Source: a virus
IMG/VR virus record: IMGVR_UViG_3300047476_000201
Span: 1-35,384 of that record
Length of the DNA stretch: 35,384 nucleotides
Direction: 5' to 3' (one strand)
How positions within the stretch are numbered: position 1 is the first letter of the stretch; each line of letters starts with the position of its first letter. The notes below the pieces were generated by a model. The model was not told the origin of the DNA, ran no database searches, and saw only the letters and a list, made by a program, of their open reading frames with translations. Shown here in pieces: positions 15,706 through 22,581 of this stretch. The position numbers were made by a program, and so were the translations under genes.

Positions 15706-16711
15706 AGTGTTCGTATAGTGAGAAACTGGCAAGGTTCTTTGCCTTGCTTTCGCACATGATATCGAACTGATCCCAGAAACTCAGTGCCCATTCATTGCAG
15801 GCTTTGTTCCAATAAAAGTCTGAATGTGCTCTGAGTTTTGCTTTTTTGTATCCTGATTCTATCAGTTTATTGTAGTCTGGCTGTGTAACAGCACAATGAT
15901 CTTTCAGCAAATCTTCTCTACTTACACTATAATGCATAACTGGACGCACACCGCGCCACGATTCGATTAAGCGTAATACTCTATCGTCGGTGGGCTGAAG
16001 GTATCTTCCACTATGGATCCAGTCATGGTGTACGTCAAGTACGAGGGCACAGTGTTTGACAAGTTCGAGACTTGAGTCAATGCCCCAGGAGATTTCGTCA
16101 TTTTCGATGGTAAGACAGTTTCTTGCTTCTGGAGTGAGTCGTGGAATAACGTCGATGATACCTTGGGGACCTTTTCGACCCGATATGTGTACATTGATCT
16201 TAAAGTCCTGAAACTTCCGGCCGTAGCCCATCCATCTTGCCATATCCACATGGTACTCGAACTCCTCTATTGATCTTTGGACAATGTTCGGGTTATCACT
16301 AGCAAGCACAGTAAACTGGCCAGGATGCATACTAAGACGTACATTGCGTCTACGAGCACTATCCCCAACAGCGCCAAAATGCCGCTCACAGTACTGTACC
16401 ACGTCGGGCTTACGCCAAAAGTAACTATAAGTGGGCTCAGTGTAAACAGGAAGAATATCACTGCTAATACGTACCATCCTAAGGCTTTCATCTTGCTCTC
16501 CTACTCTTTCTACAAGTCTGTGAACACTTGCGATGTTTTGCTTCATCAAGTCCCACAGTTTTTCTTCGGCAACATCTCTCTTTTGCCTATTTAACCAAGC
16601 CACAGTAGTACTACCTGTGTTGTACTGTTTACAGTCGTCCTTGGGTTTGATTCCATCAACTTGGTGAGGGAAATCAATCCACTTACAGGCAAAGCCAATT
16701 CGTTTAGTCAT
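15686..16711 (-). CDS. uvsE: UV damage endonuclease (UvdE/UvsE family)
   Basis: This 341-residue TIM-barrel endonuclease would nick 5' of UV photoproducts and other lesions, starting excision repair without UvrABC. Family landmarks in order: MTKRIGFACKW, RISSDILP (81-88), SMHPGQF (127-133), EYHVDMARWMG (His153), INVHISGRKG (His175), ENDE (203-206) and DVHHDWIH (226-233). These supply the usual metal-binding His/Glu/Asp set, and the length fits bacterial UvsE/UVDE. Its start overlaps the upstream 61-residue gene by 8 nt, so both are read from the perfect sigma-70 promoter at 16896-16924. In a sunlit-water phage it plausibly repairs irradiated phage DNA on entry. No frameshift is seen. Confidence 0.9.
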   Translation of the reverse strand: MTKRIGFACKWIDFPHQVDGIKPKDDCKQYNTGSTTVAWLNRQKRDVAEEKLWDLMKQNIASVHRLVERVGEQDESLRMVRISSDILPVYTEPTYSYFWRKPDVVQYCERHFGAVGDSARRRNVRLSMHPGQFTVLASDNPNIVQRSIEEFEYHVDMARWMGYGRKFQDFKINVHISGRKGPQGIIDVIPRLTPEARNCLTIENDEISWGIDSSLELVKHCALVLDVHHDWIHSGRYLQPTDDRVLRLIESWRGVRPVMHYSVSREDLLKDHCAVTQPDYNKLIESGYKKAKLRAHSDFYWNKACNEWALSFWDQFDIMCESKAKNLASFSLYEHSKTITS

Positions 16712-16889
16712 TTTCAGAAACTTCGTTAAGGATGTCTTCGCACATTTTTAAACCACGTTCCCAACGTTCCATCATTGCACGAAATGCCGCAATGTTAGCA
16801 CGATTGTGAAACAAGTCGCCACTCCAAATAGCGGCATCAATTTCGTCCATAGGACCGTCTTCGAGTCGTTGGTAGTGATTAGTAGTCAT
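16704..16889 (-). CDS. Small acidic protein preceding uvdE, function unknown
   Basis: This 61-residue soluble protein has the core DEIDAAIWSGDLFHN followed by FRAMMERWERGLK. It is helical with one Cys and no membrane segment. I have a weak memory of similar short proteins in marine phages but no function. The ATG at 16889 is exactly 6 nt after a consensus TATAAT and has no Shine-Dalgarno, predicting a leaderless message. An internal ATG (residue 14, MDEIDAAIW) is an alternative start. It overlaps uvdE by 8 nt and may serve to couple uvdE translation. Confidence 0.65.
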   Translation of the reverse strand: MTTNHYQRLEDGPMDEIDAAIWSGDLFHNRANIAAFRAMMERWERGLKMCEDILNEVSEND

Positions 16890-16890
16890 A

Positions 16891-16924
16891 GTGCTATTAT
16901 AGCACAGTTATTGCCAGTTGTCAA
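16891..16924 (-). promoter_or_regulatory. Perfect sigma-70 promoter with palindromic -10
   Basis: On the minus strand TTGACA (16919-16924), a 17-bp spacer and TATAAT (16896-16901) match consensus exactly. The -10 sits in a perfect 15-bp palindrome (GTGCTAT-A-ATAGCAC, 16891-16905). ATG 16889 starts 6 nt after the -10. The promoter lies over the 3' end of the glycosyltransferase gene. Confidence 0.75.
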
Positions 16925-17600
16925 CTATGACAGGATCTTCGACATCCTCGGGATTGGGTGTGCCGTGGAATACCAAAATGCTAGTTTCTGGATCGATTGT
17001 TGGATTTTTTACGTCTTTGAACTTTTGAACAGCACCAAATCGTTGCAGTTCGGAGTGACTGCGTACTTGCCACTTGTAACTCTGTATCCATTTATCAGGA
17101 TAAAAAGCGATTGCATTTTGATGTAAGCGCCAAATCCAATCTTGGTCACCGTGCAATCCTCGTGATTGCTGTCGATCCGTTAAGTAAGTTTGCCAAATAT
17201 CAGAGTATTCTCCGCTGGACCAACGCATTACAGAACTATTCAATCTGCTGGTCCTACTGTAAATTTTACCTGGATCTTCAAAGCCTAAGAATGTTCCAGG
17301 ATGGGTAACTAACTTATCTATGTTGTTGACAATGACAATGTCCAAATCAAAGAATAAATTAACATCGCCCTTGGCAAAGTGATCTGCTTTAAACAAGAAA
17401 GTCTTCCACCACCAGCCCTTAATAGAACTGTCATGGGGAAGACTTCTAATTTCAATGTTGGGATTTAATCCTGTGCTATTTTCAGTAAAGCATACAAAAC
17501 GGTGAGGCACTGTTAAATGCCTCTGCGTCATATTGTAAAGTTTGTTTACATAATCTGCTGAATATTTTGTTCCGTACTTAAGGCACAGGACATTTAACAT
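16908..17600 (-). CDS. Glycosyltransferase-like protein (DxD motif)
   Basis: From the ATG at 17600 the product is 230 residues: MLNVLCLKYGTKYSADYVNKL, a PHRFVCFTE strand (33-40), WWWKTFLF (63-70) and FFDLDIVIV, with a DxD-type D-L-D at 85-87 that in GT-A enzymes binds the metal of the nucleotide-sugar. GWWWK and the later HGDQDWIW and FHGTPNP motifs recur in bacterial and phage proteins of this kind (GT8-like fold, inferred). It may modify host surface glycans, phage DNA bases or virion proteins; the sequence does not say which. A start 13 codons upstream is possible, but 17600 follows the QueD-like stop directly (TGATATG). Confidence 0.65.
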   Translation of the reverse strand: MLNVLCLKYGTKYSADYVNKLYNMTQRHLTVPHRFVCFTENSTGLNPNIEIRSLPHDSSIKGWWWKTFLFKADHFAKGDVNLFFDLDIVIVNNIDKLVTHPGTFLGFEDPGKIYSRTSRLNSSVMRWSSGEYSDIWQTYLTDRQQSRGLHGDQDWIWRLHQNAIAFYPDKWIQSYKWQVRSHSELQRFGAVQKFKDVKNPTIDPETSILVFHGTPNPEDVEDPVIVDNWQ

Positions 17601-17601
17601 A

Positions 17602-18129
17602 TCAACCTTCGTAGATTGCTGAGTTTCCTGCGTGTTCAAATACTTCTGCAGATTTGATTCGTACAGTTGGGTTCAGTGGATAACGATGATTGCCGTTCTT
17701 TAATAGCCAATCCATCTTATCGTAGCACATCTTAGCAAATAGTTCGCAACCGACACCTTCTACAATGCGTAGATCACAGGCACCTTTACGATGGAATGGT
17801 TCTGTTTGTACACGTTCTGGATTGCCATCGTGTTCTGGATCACTGCTCCAGCCGGCCATTGCTTTGAATCTATCTAACAGTGGATCGTCTTGTGCGATAA
17901 CAGTAGTGTGGTCAAACATATAGTCTGCCCATGCTTTGAAATCTTTTAGTCCGCCGAAGTCCATGCCCCAATTCTTTTCATCTAATGTATCACATTCGAA
18001 CACAAGTTTAATACCAATTGAGTAGCCGTGTAACAGTGAGCAATGGCTATGTGTGGCACGCCATTGTCTAAAACAGCATGACAGTCCTCTGTCGTTGCCG
18101 TAAGTTTTTGTTGAGTAATATTTTGCCAT
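17602..18129 (-). CDS. queD: 6-pyruvoyl-tetrahydropterin / 6-carboxy-tetrahydropterin synthase-like protein (QueD family)
   Basis: From ATG 18129 (clear GGAGA ribosome site) this gives 175 residues. Motifs: CCFRQWRATHSHCSLLHGY (18-36), a variant of the QueD Cys and zinc-His region; LDEKNWGMDFGGLK (49-62), the conserved (V/M)DFxxLK; and FDHTT (72-76), the FDHxxLN-like catalytic Asp-His. A late Glu (SAEVFEHAG) matches the substrate-anchoring Glu region. QueD makes 6-carboxytetrahydropterin in the queuosine/7-deazaguanine pathway. Some marine phages carry such genes, either for tRNA queuosine or 7-deazaguanine DNA modification. Only this pathway member is in the window. The usual HGH is HGY, so zinc binding may be altered. 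Both an early-type and a late-type promoter lie upstream. Confidence 0.75.
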   Translation of the reverse strand: MAKYYSTKTYGNDRGLSCCFRQWRATHSHCSLLHGYSIGIKLVFECDTLDEKNWGMDFGGLKDFKAWADYMFDHTTVIAQDDPLLDRFKAMAGWSSDPEHDGNPERVQTEPFHRKGACDLRIVEGVGCELFAKMCYDKMDWLLKNGNHRYPLNPTVRIKSAEVFEHAGNSAIYEG

Positions 18130-18173
18130 CTCTAGTCTCCTTTTAAAAGTAGCAAGTTTGATGACATGCAGAG

Positions 18174-18181
18174 TATTTAGA
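18174..18181 (-). promoter_or_regulatory. Late promoter (TCTAAATA) ahead of the QueD-like gene
   Basis: Minus-strand TCTAAATACTC is one mismatch from TATAAATA. The predicted start near 18168 gives a ~39-nt leader including GGAGA. It lies downstream of an early-type promoter, so the gene may be read in both phases. Confidence 0.45.
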
Positions 18182-18202
18182 GTGGGATGAACGCCTAAGA
18201 CC

Positions 18203-18242
18203 ACTATTGCAATAGTTTACGTTTTATTATGCAGATTGTCAA
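18203..18242 (-). promoter_or_regulatory. Sigma-70-type promoter with 14-bp palindrome at the start site
   Basis: Minus strand: TTGACA (18237-18242), 17-bp spacer, TAAACT (18214-18219; 4 of 6 match). A perfect 14-bp palindrome ACTATTGCAATAGT (18203-18216) overlaps the end of the -10 and the expected start (~18207), as an operator would. Confidence 0.5.
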
Positions 18243-18762
18243 GTGTTTTGAATACTACATTTGCCAAACTCCAACTCTGGGGAAGAGTCCAGTTAGGCTT
18301 GTTATAAACTATGAAATACTTATCAGGATTATCCAAAAAAATTCTACTAATCTGGTATACCCAATATCTAGGATCAACTGCATGAGTGTCTGCATCACTG
18401 TAATTGTCTGTGCCCTTGTAGACGTTATTGATTAAACGGTCATTGCTCCATAGGTCAAAACCAATCATATGTATCTCTTTGCTCATAGTAGTAGCAAGTA
18501 ATACAGCATAAGGGCCACTGCCCCAATGTCTAGGTTGATCTGCTCGTTGATTTCCCTGTGGAGGTTCTGGAAGATTGTCTCTGGTCCAGATTGTTGTTGA
18601 TGTTAAGTTTGCTGATAGTGCTTCTTGTATAGGTCCACGGTCTACACATACTAGATGATCTACATGAAAATCTCTATGTACCGCATTACAACCTATCTTC
18701 GTTCCAGCAAGTGACAGTATATCAATGCCCTGCCGACTTTCCCCATTACCTATTACTATCAA
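18217..18762 (-). CDS. Rossmann-like conserved phage protein (DUF115/MAF-like?), TTG start
   Basis: This 181-residue protein begins (M)IVIGNGESR, a Gly-containing nucleotide-binding-like turn, followed by IGCNAVHRDFHVDHLVCVD, HWGSGPYAVLLA and IHMIGFDLW. I recognise this set in phage proteins distantly like the DUF115/MAF family linked to flagellin or surface-sugar modification, but the assignment is tentative. The first in-frame start is TTG (18760-18762), overlapping the upstream membrane-protein gene by 17 nt; no good ATG exists near the conserved VIGNG. A weak purine-rich stretch precedes it. Its neighbours (glycosyltransferase, fibre) suggest a role in surface or fibre glycan chemistry, by inference only. 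Confidence 0.6.
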   Translation of the reverse strand: MIVIGNGESRQGIDILSLAGTKIGCNAVHRDFHVDHLVCVDRGPIQEALSANLTSTTIWTRDNLPEPPQGNQRADQPRHWGSGPYAVLLATTMSKEIHMIGFDLWSNDRLINNVYKGTDNYSDADTHAVDPRYWVYQISRIFLDNPDKYFIVYNKPNWTLPQSWSLANVVFKTLDNLHNKT

Positions 18763-19072
18763 GATCTTTACTTTCTTTTCTAAACTTCTTAATTTCTTTT
18801 ACTAGATCTGCAAATTTTTGTTGTGTCGACTGCATGTATTTTGCAGTATAGACTATTTTCTTAATAGCCCAGTACCACCAAATGAAGCACACAGTAAAAA
18901 ATACGATTACAGCGCCATCTAAAAACATATCTCTAATGTCGTGCATTTTGAAGTAGTGAAGCACAGCAATAGTACAAATGGCCACTAGTGGAAGTACTCT
19001 TCCAATCCAGTCCCACCATCTTGCTTCTCGTTTAGTCGTTTCTGTAAAGTGTTCTACTTCTTTGTCGTTCAT
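18746..19072 (-). CDS. Two-helix membrane protein conserved in marine T4-like phages
   Basis: The 108 residues comprise a charged N-terminus, membrane helix 1 (about residues 24-41, VLPLVAICTIAVLHYF), a short polar turn (KMHDIRDMFLD), membrane helix 2 (about 53-70, GAVIVFFTVCFIWWYWAI), and a ~38-residue highly charged cytoplasmic coiled tail. I recognise very similar proteins in cyanophages, usually unnamed. Its size, topology and late-region position next to a fibre gene would fit a holin-like or superinfection-exclusion role, but nothing in the sequence decides between these. The start overlaps the 552-residue gene's stop (ATGA). Confidence 0.7.
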   Translation of the reverse strand: MNDKEVEHFTETTKREARWWDWIGRVLPLVAICTIAVLHYFKMHDIRDMFLDGAVIVFFTVCFIWWYWAIKKIVYTAKYMQSTQQKFADLVKEIKKFRKESKDLDSNR

Positions 19073-20727
19073 TGTCCAATGTAGCCAAACGGTTTCCAGA
19101 CGCCTGGTCTACCTCCGGTTATACATACCCATCCGATAAATCCAGTATCTTCGGGTTGAGAGTTCCAAGCAATATCGCCTTTTGTCCATACACCAGTTTC
19201 TGGTGGCTGACTAGCATTGATAAACTTTTTACCGCCGATCATAATCATACCGTTGACTTGTAGGTCAACTTCAGGATCAGGGTTAGTAACGTTTATAGCC
19301 AACTTGCCATAAGCGTTGATAATTCTGTCTGTGCGTTGTTTGTCACCTAGTGCAATGTTTCCTAGGTTATCTATGGAAATAATTTTATCTGTGTCAGCAA
19401 CTAGAGCAAAGTCCTTGCTAGTTGTCTGCATTGAGTTACCAGTAAATGTTAAGTCACCTGTAACATCTTTAATACTGAAAGGTCTTAGAACAGAAACATT
19501 GTTGCCTCTAACTTCTAAATGATTTTCAACAATGAAACTTCCTACTACATTAAGTTCTTGTAGGGTACCAACACGAGTTAAACTGCTGGTCTTAATACCA
19601 TCACCTAATGATTCGTGGTCGATAACTTTTGTTTTGTTAATATAGTAAGCACGGTTGCTGATTAAATCTATATTTTCAGAAGAAACAAAACGATCAAAGT
19701 TAGGTGCTAGTGTGAACTTGCGTGTATATCCTTCGCCCTTCCACTCTATGCCTTTACCATAAACGCTTTCAGTTTCATTTGAAATGAATTCTAAGTTAGC
19801 ACTTCTTTGAAGTCTAGTATCTGCTATTAGGTTAGCAACACGTAAAGTGCCGTCAATACGTACATCATTGGTAATAACCATTGAGCCGTTTACTTTGACG
19901 TCTGCATTTTTGGATTTACTATTGCCAAACTCAACTTGATTACCTTGTACAGCAATTCTTTCAGTGTTGTCTGTGACAATGCTTAATCTGTTTGGACCCC
20001 AAGTACCAATTTTACCTGCGCCTGTGGCTTCATCACCGCCCATGATAAGAGTTGCACCGCCTTCGTAGACGGTTAACGCACCGTGCATTTGCTCAGTGTT
20101 AATGCCAACACTTCCATAACCATCGTTGATGAATAGAGTTTGACCAAACTGTCCGCCATTTTCTACACGTAGGCTTGTTAATGTTCCAACAGTTGTTAGG
20201 TTACTATAAACAATACTATCACTTAAACGACCTTCTTCAATAACATCGACGCCATTGATTTGATATTTTTTGCCTCTATACAGATCAATGCTTTCTGTAC
20301 TGAATAAACGTTGTGGATCTGCTTTAAAAATAAACTGATGAGTAAAGTCAGGCTGGCTAAACAACAAGCCTTTGCCGTCTACTCCTTGTCTTGTTTCACC
20401 GTAGAAAGTAATTGCACGATTGTAACTGTCTTGATCTTGTTCAGTGATAATTTTCTTAGCACGAATTACAGAAGCAGTTATTTCGTTGGTTGCATTAATG
20501 TTAGTTGCATTTACTGTTGTAGATGAAACTTCACTAGATACAACTTTATTTTCTACATTCAAGTCGCCCAGCACACGATCTAAGCGCAGTTTAGTTAAAA
20601 CTACACCGTTGTCGTTGATGGCTACCTGCTGTCTTGATGCAGAATCAGTAATACCCGCACCCGCTGGAGCACCAGTTTTTAGCGCAGATTTAAGATCGTT
20701 AAGGATTTGGTCGATGTTTTGGCTCAT
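19069..20727 (-). CDS. Fibre/receptor-binding-like protein with internal duplication
   Basis: From ATG 20727 (MSQNIDQILNDLK) the product is 552 residues. A further upstream ATG (20811) would run through the late promoter and the divergent gene's leader, so it is rejected. Residues ~107-191 and ~313-397 are two copies of one module (GKGLLFS...RLFSTESIDLYRG...NLTTVGTLTSL versus GKGIEWK...RFVSSENIDLISN...SLTRVGTLQEL). Each is followed by fibre-shaft segments with GSVGIN/LAINVTNP-type motifs. The C-terminus (GVWTKGDIAWN, GFIGWVCITGG, GVWKPFG) is a Trp/Gly tip seen on many phage fibres. A perfect TATAAATA late promoter ends 7 nt before the ATG. No Shine-Dalgarno is seen. Confidence 0.8.
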   Translation of the reverse strand: MSQNIDQILNDLKSALKTGAPAGAGITDSASRQQVAINDNGVVLTKLRLDRVLGDLNVENKVVSSEVSSTTVNATNINATNEITASVIRAKKIITEQDQDSYNRAITFYGETRQGVDGKGLLFSQPDFTHQFIFKADPQRLFSTESIDLYRGKKYQINGVDVIEEGRLSDSIVYSNLTTVGTLTSLRVENGGQFGQTLFINDGYGSVGINTEQMHGALTVYEGGATLIMGGDEATGAGKIGTWGPNRLSIVTDNTERIAVQGNQVEFGNSKSKNADVKVNGSMVITNDVRIDGTLRVANLIADTRLQRSANLEFISNETESVYGKGIEWKGEGYTRKFTLAPNFDRFVSSENIDLISNRAYYINKTKVIDHESLGDGIKTSSLTRVGTLQELNVVGSFIVENHLEVRGNNVSVLRPFSIKDVTGDLTFTGNSMQTTSKDFALVADTDKIISIDNLGNIALGDKQRTDRIINAYGKLAINVTNPDPEVDLQVNGMIMIGGKKFINASQPPETGVWTKGDIAWNSQPEDTGFIGWVCITGGRPGVWKPFGYIGQ

Positions 20728-20734
20728 AGTACTG

Positions 20735-20742
20735 TATTTATA
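20735..20742 (-). promoter_or_regulatory. Exact T4 late promoter (TATAAATA)
   Basis: Minus-strand TATAAATAC is an exact match to the T4 late consensus. Standard geometry gives a start near 20729, two bases before ATG 20727, so the fibre mRNA would be nearly leaderless. It faces away from the plus-strand late promoter at 20778-20785. Confidence 0.7.
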
Positions 20743-20777
20743 TAGAACCTTTGGCACAAATAGCAAACTAAAATTCG

Positions 20778-20785
20778 CATAAATA
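20778..20785 (+). promoter_or_regulatory. Late promoter (CATAAATA) for the plus-strand fibre genes
   Basis: CATAAATATTG is one mismatch from the T4 late consensus. The predicted start near 20791 gives a ~19-nt leader with AGGA before ATG 20810. Together with 20735-20742 it forms a divergent late promoter pair 35 bp apart. Confidence 0.6.
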
Positions 20786-20809
20786 TTGTGACAACAGGAC
20801 CAGTTAAAC

Positions 20810-22573
20810 ATGCCAGCAGCCTTTTACGATTTTTTTAGGAAGATAAAGTTTCTTCCAAACGATGTAACTATAGAAGCAGATTCTACCACGGATACTGCAC
20901 AGTTACAAGCCGGTGTAAACATAGCATTCGACGTCGAAGATTCTACTACAGGACCCGGCGCCAGCACTGATAAAGTTATTATTAACGGGCCTAGGTATGA
21001 TGCGTATGTTCCAGTGACAGGAGCATTGCCTGGAGAAAGTGCTATTATACGTTTAGAGCGTGATGCTCTGGGAACTTCTGGTGCTGTACAAACAGATATA
21101 GTTATTGAAACTGATCCGCTTAGTCCTATCCTAGTTGACAGAATTAACGGCAATACAATTAGGATTGGTTCTAGCAGTCCAACTATTCCATTTAGTCAAG
21201 AACAAATTGAAGACTTCGCAGCCAATTTATTATTAAACGGCACACATACAGAAATTACTGTAAACTATGATGACCTAGGAAGTCCTGTTGTAGGTAACGT
21301 CGATCTTGCTGTAACCAGCACACTACAAACAGTAACTAACCGTGGTGCTACTACCACTAACGCTATTAGCATTACAAATGCCACAGGATCAGCCAACTCA
21401 ACTACTGGCGCTTTAAAAGTTACAGGTGGGTTAGGTGTATTTGAAAACGTTAACGTAGGTGGAAACATTGCCACAGCAACAGGTACAGTTAGTGCTACCC
21501 AATTAACTAGCACCATTGCTACAGGTACAGCACCGCTGGTTGTTACATCTACAACCGCAGTGGCCAATCTACAAGCCGCTACAGCCAGCAAATGGCATAC
21601 TGCCAGAACAGTTACATTCACAGGTGACGTAACAGGATCATTTAGCATAGATGGAAGTGCTGACGTTTCGTCTGTGGCATTAACCGTTGGGGCAAACACA
21701 GTTGAACTAGGTACAGATACCACAGGTAATTATGTTGCCGCAGGCGCAGTAAGTGGTAATGGTTTGAGCGGCAGTGCCAGCACAGAAGGTGCCACATTTA
21801 CTGTTAGTTCAAATGCTACGGCAACTAACACACCGAGTACTATTGTTTTCCGTGACGCAGATGGAAATTTCAGTGCAGGATCTATTACGGCATCTTTAAA
21901 CGGTAATGCATTAACAGCATCTTCACTTCAAACTGCACGTAACATCAACGGTGTTTCATTCAGCGGCGGCGCAGATATTGTTGTTGAGCCATATGTTGAA
22001 AGTGACGAATCTACTAATGCAACAAGATACATTACGTTTGTGGACAGCACCACAGACAGTTATCAACGTTTAAACGAAGATAGCGGTTTAACTTATAACC
22101 CAAGCACAGGAACAATAACTGCATCTATATTCAGCGGTGCTGTTTCAGCAACAACAGTCACAGCCAGCGATACTGTAACATTAAATGCTGGTGCTATCGA
22201 GGAAGTTAGTTTAGATGTTGGCGGCACTGCTGGTGCTATTAACTTAGATGTTAAGACAAACTCTGTGTTCTTTTACTCTGGTAACGCCACTGCTAACTGG
22301 ACATTAAATTTCAGAGGCGATGGTTCTACTACAATGAACACATATTTGGCTGTAGGTAAGAGTGCTACAGTAGTTCTATTAGCCAACCAAGGTGTAACTC
22401 CTTACTATCCTACAGCGTTTACTGTAGATGGAACTAGTGTAACTCCAAGATGGCTGGGCGGTGCGGCACCAACAGCAGGCAATGCCAGCAGTACAGATGT
22501 GTACTCTTTTACAATTATTAAGACAGCCGCTTCAACATATACAATTATAGCCAGCCAGGCTAGATATGCTTAA
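20810..22573 (+). CDS. Fibre protein with conserved marine-phage C-terminal tip
   Basis: This 587-residue Thr/Ala/Gly/Ser-rich beta protein has an N-terminal segment (MPAAFYDFFRKIKFLPNDV) that is probably the attachment end. The shaft includes GALKVTGGLGVFENVNVGGN and FRDADGNFSAGSITASLNG, widely repeated in phage fibres. A C-terminal tip (FFYSGNATANWTLNFRGDG, then GVTPYYPTAFTVDG, WLGGAAPTAGNASSTDVYSF) is one I recognise from many marine phage and prophage structural proteins. Homotrimeric fibre assembly is the family expectation. An AGGA ribosome site and late promoter precede it. The 712-residue gene follows after 8 nt, so they are probably co-transcribed. Confidence 0.8.
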   Translation: MPAAFYDFFRKIKFLPNDVTIEADSTTDTAQLQAGVNIAFDVEDSTTGPGASTDKVIINGPRYDAYVPVTGALPGESAIIRLERDALGTSGAVQTDIVIETDPLSPILVDRINGNTIRIGSSSPTIPFSQEQIEDFAANLLLNGTHTEITVNYDDLGSPVVGNVDLAVTSTLQTVTNRGATTTNAISITNATGSANSTTGALKVTGGLGVFENVNVGGNIATATGTVSATQLTSTIATGTAPLVVTSTTAVANLQAATASKWHTARTVTFTGDVTGSFSIDGSADVSSVALTVGANTVELGTDTTGNYVAAGAVSGNGLSGSASTEGATFTVSSNATATNTPSTIVFRDADGNFSAGSITASLNGNALTASSLQTARNINGVSFSGGADIVVEPYVESDESTNATRYITFVDSTTDSYQRLNEDSGLTYNPSTGTITASIFSGAVSATTVTASDTVTLNAGAIEEVSLDVGGTAGAINLDVKTNSVFFYSGNATANWTLNFRGDGSTTMNTYLAVGKSATVVLLANQGVTPYYPTAFTVDGTSVTPRWLGGAAPTAGNASSTDVYSFTIIKTAASTYTIIASQARYA

Positions 22574-22581
22574 GGACAACA

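Noticed and set aside
20728-20811. Upstream extension of the 552-residue fibre gene
   Set aside because: It would cross the exact TATAAATA promoter and overlap the start of the divergent gene; MSQNIDQIL at 20727 is the natural N-terminus.
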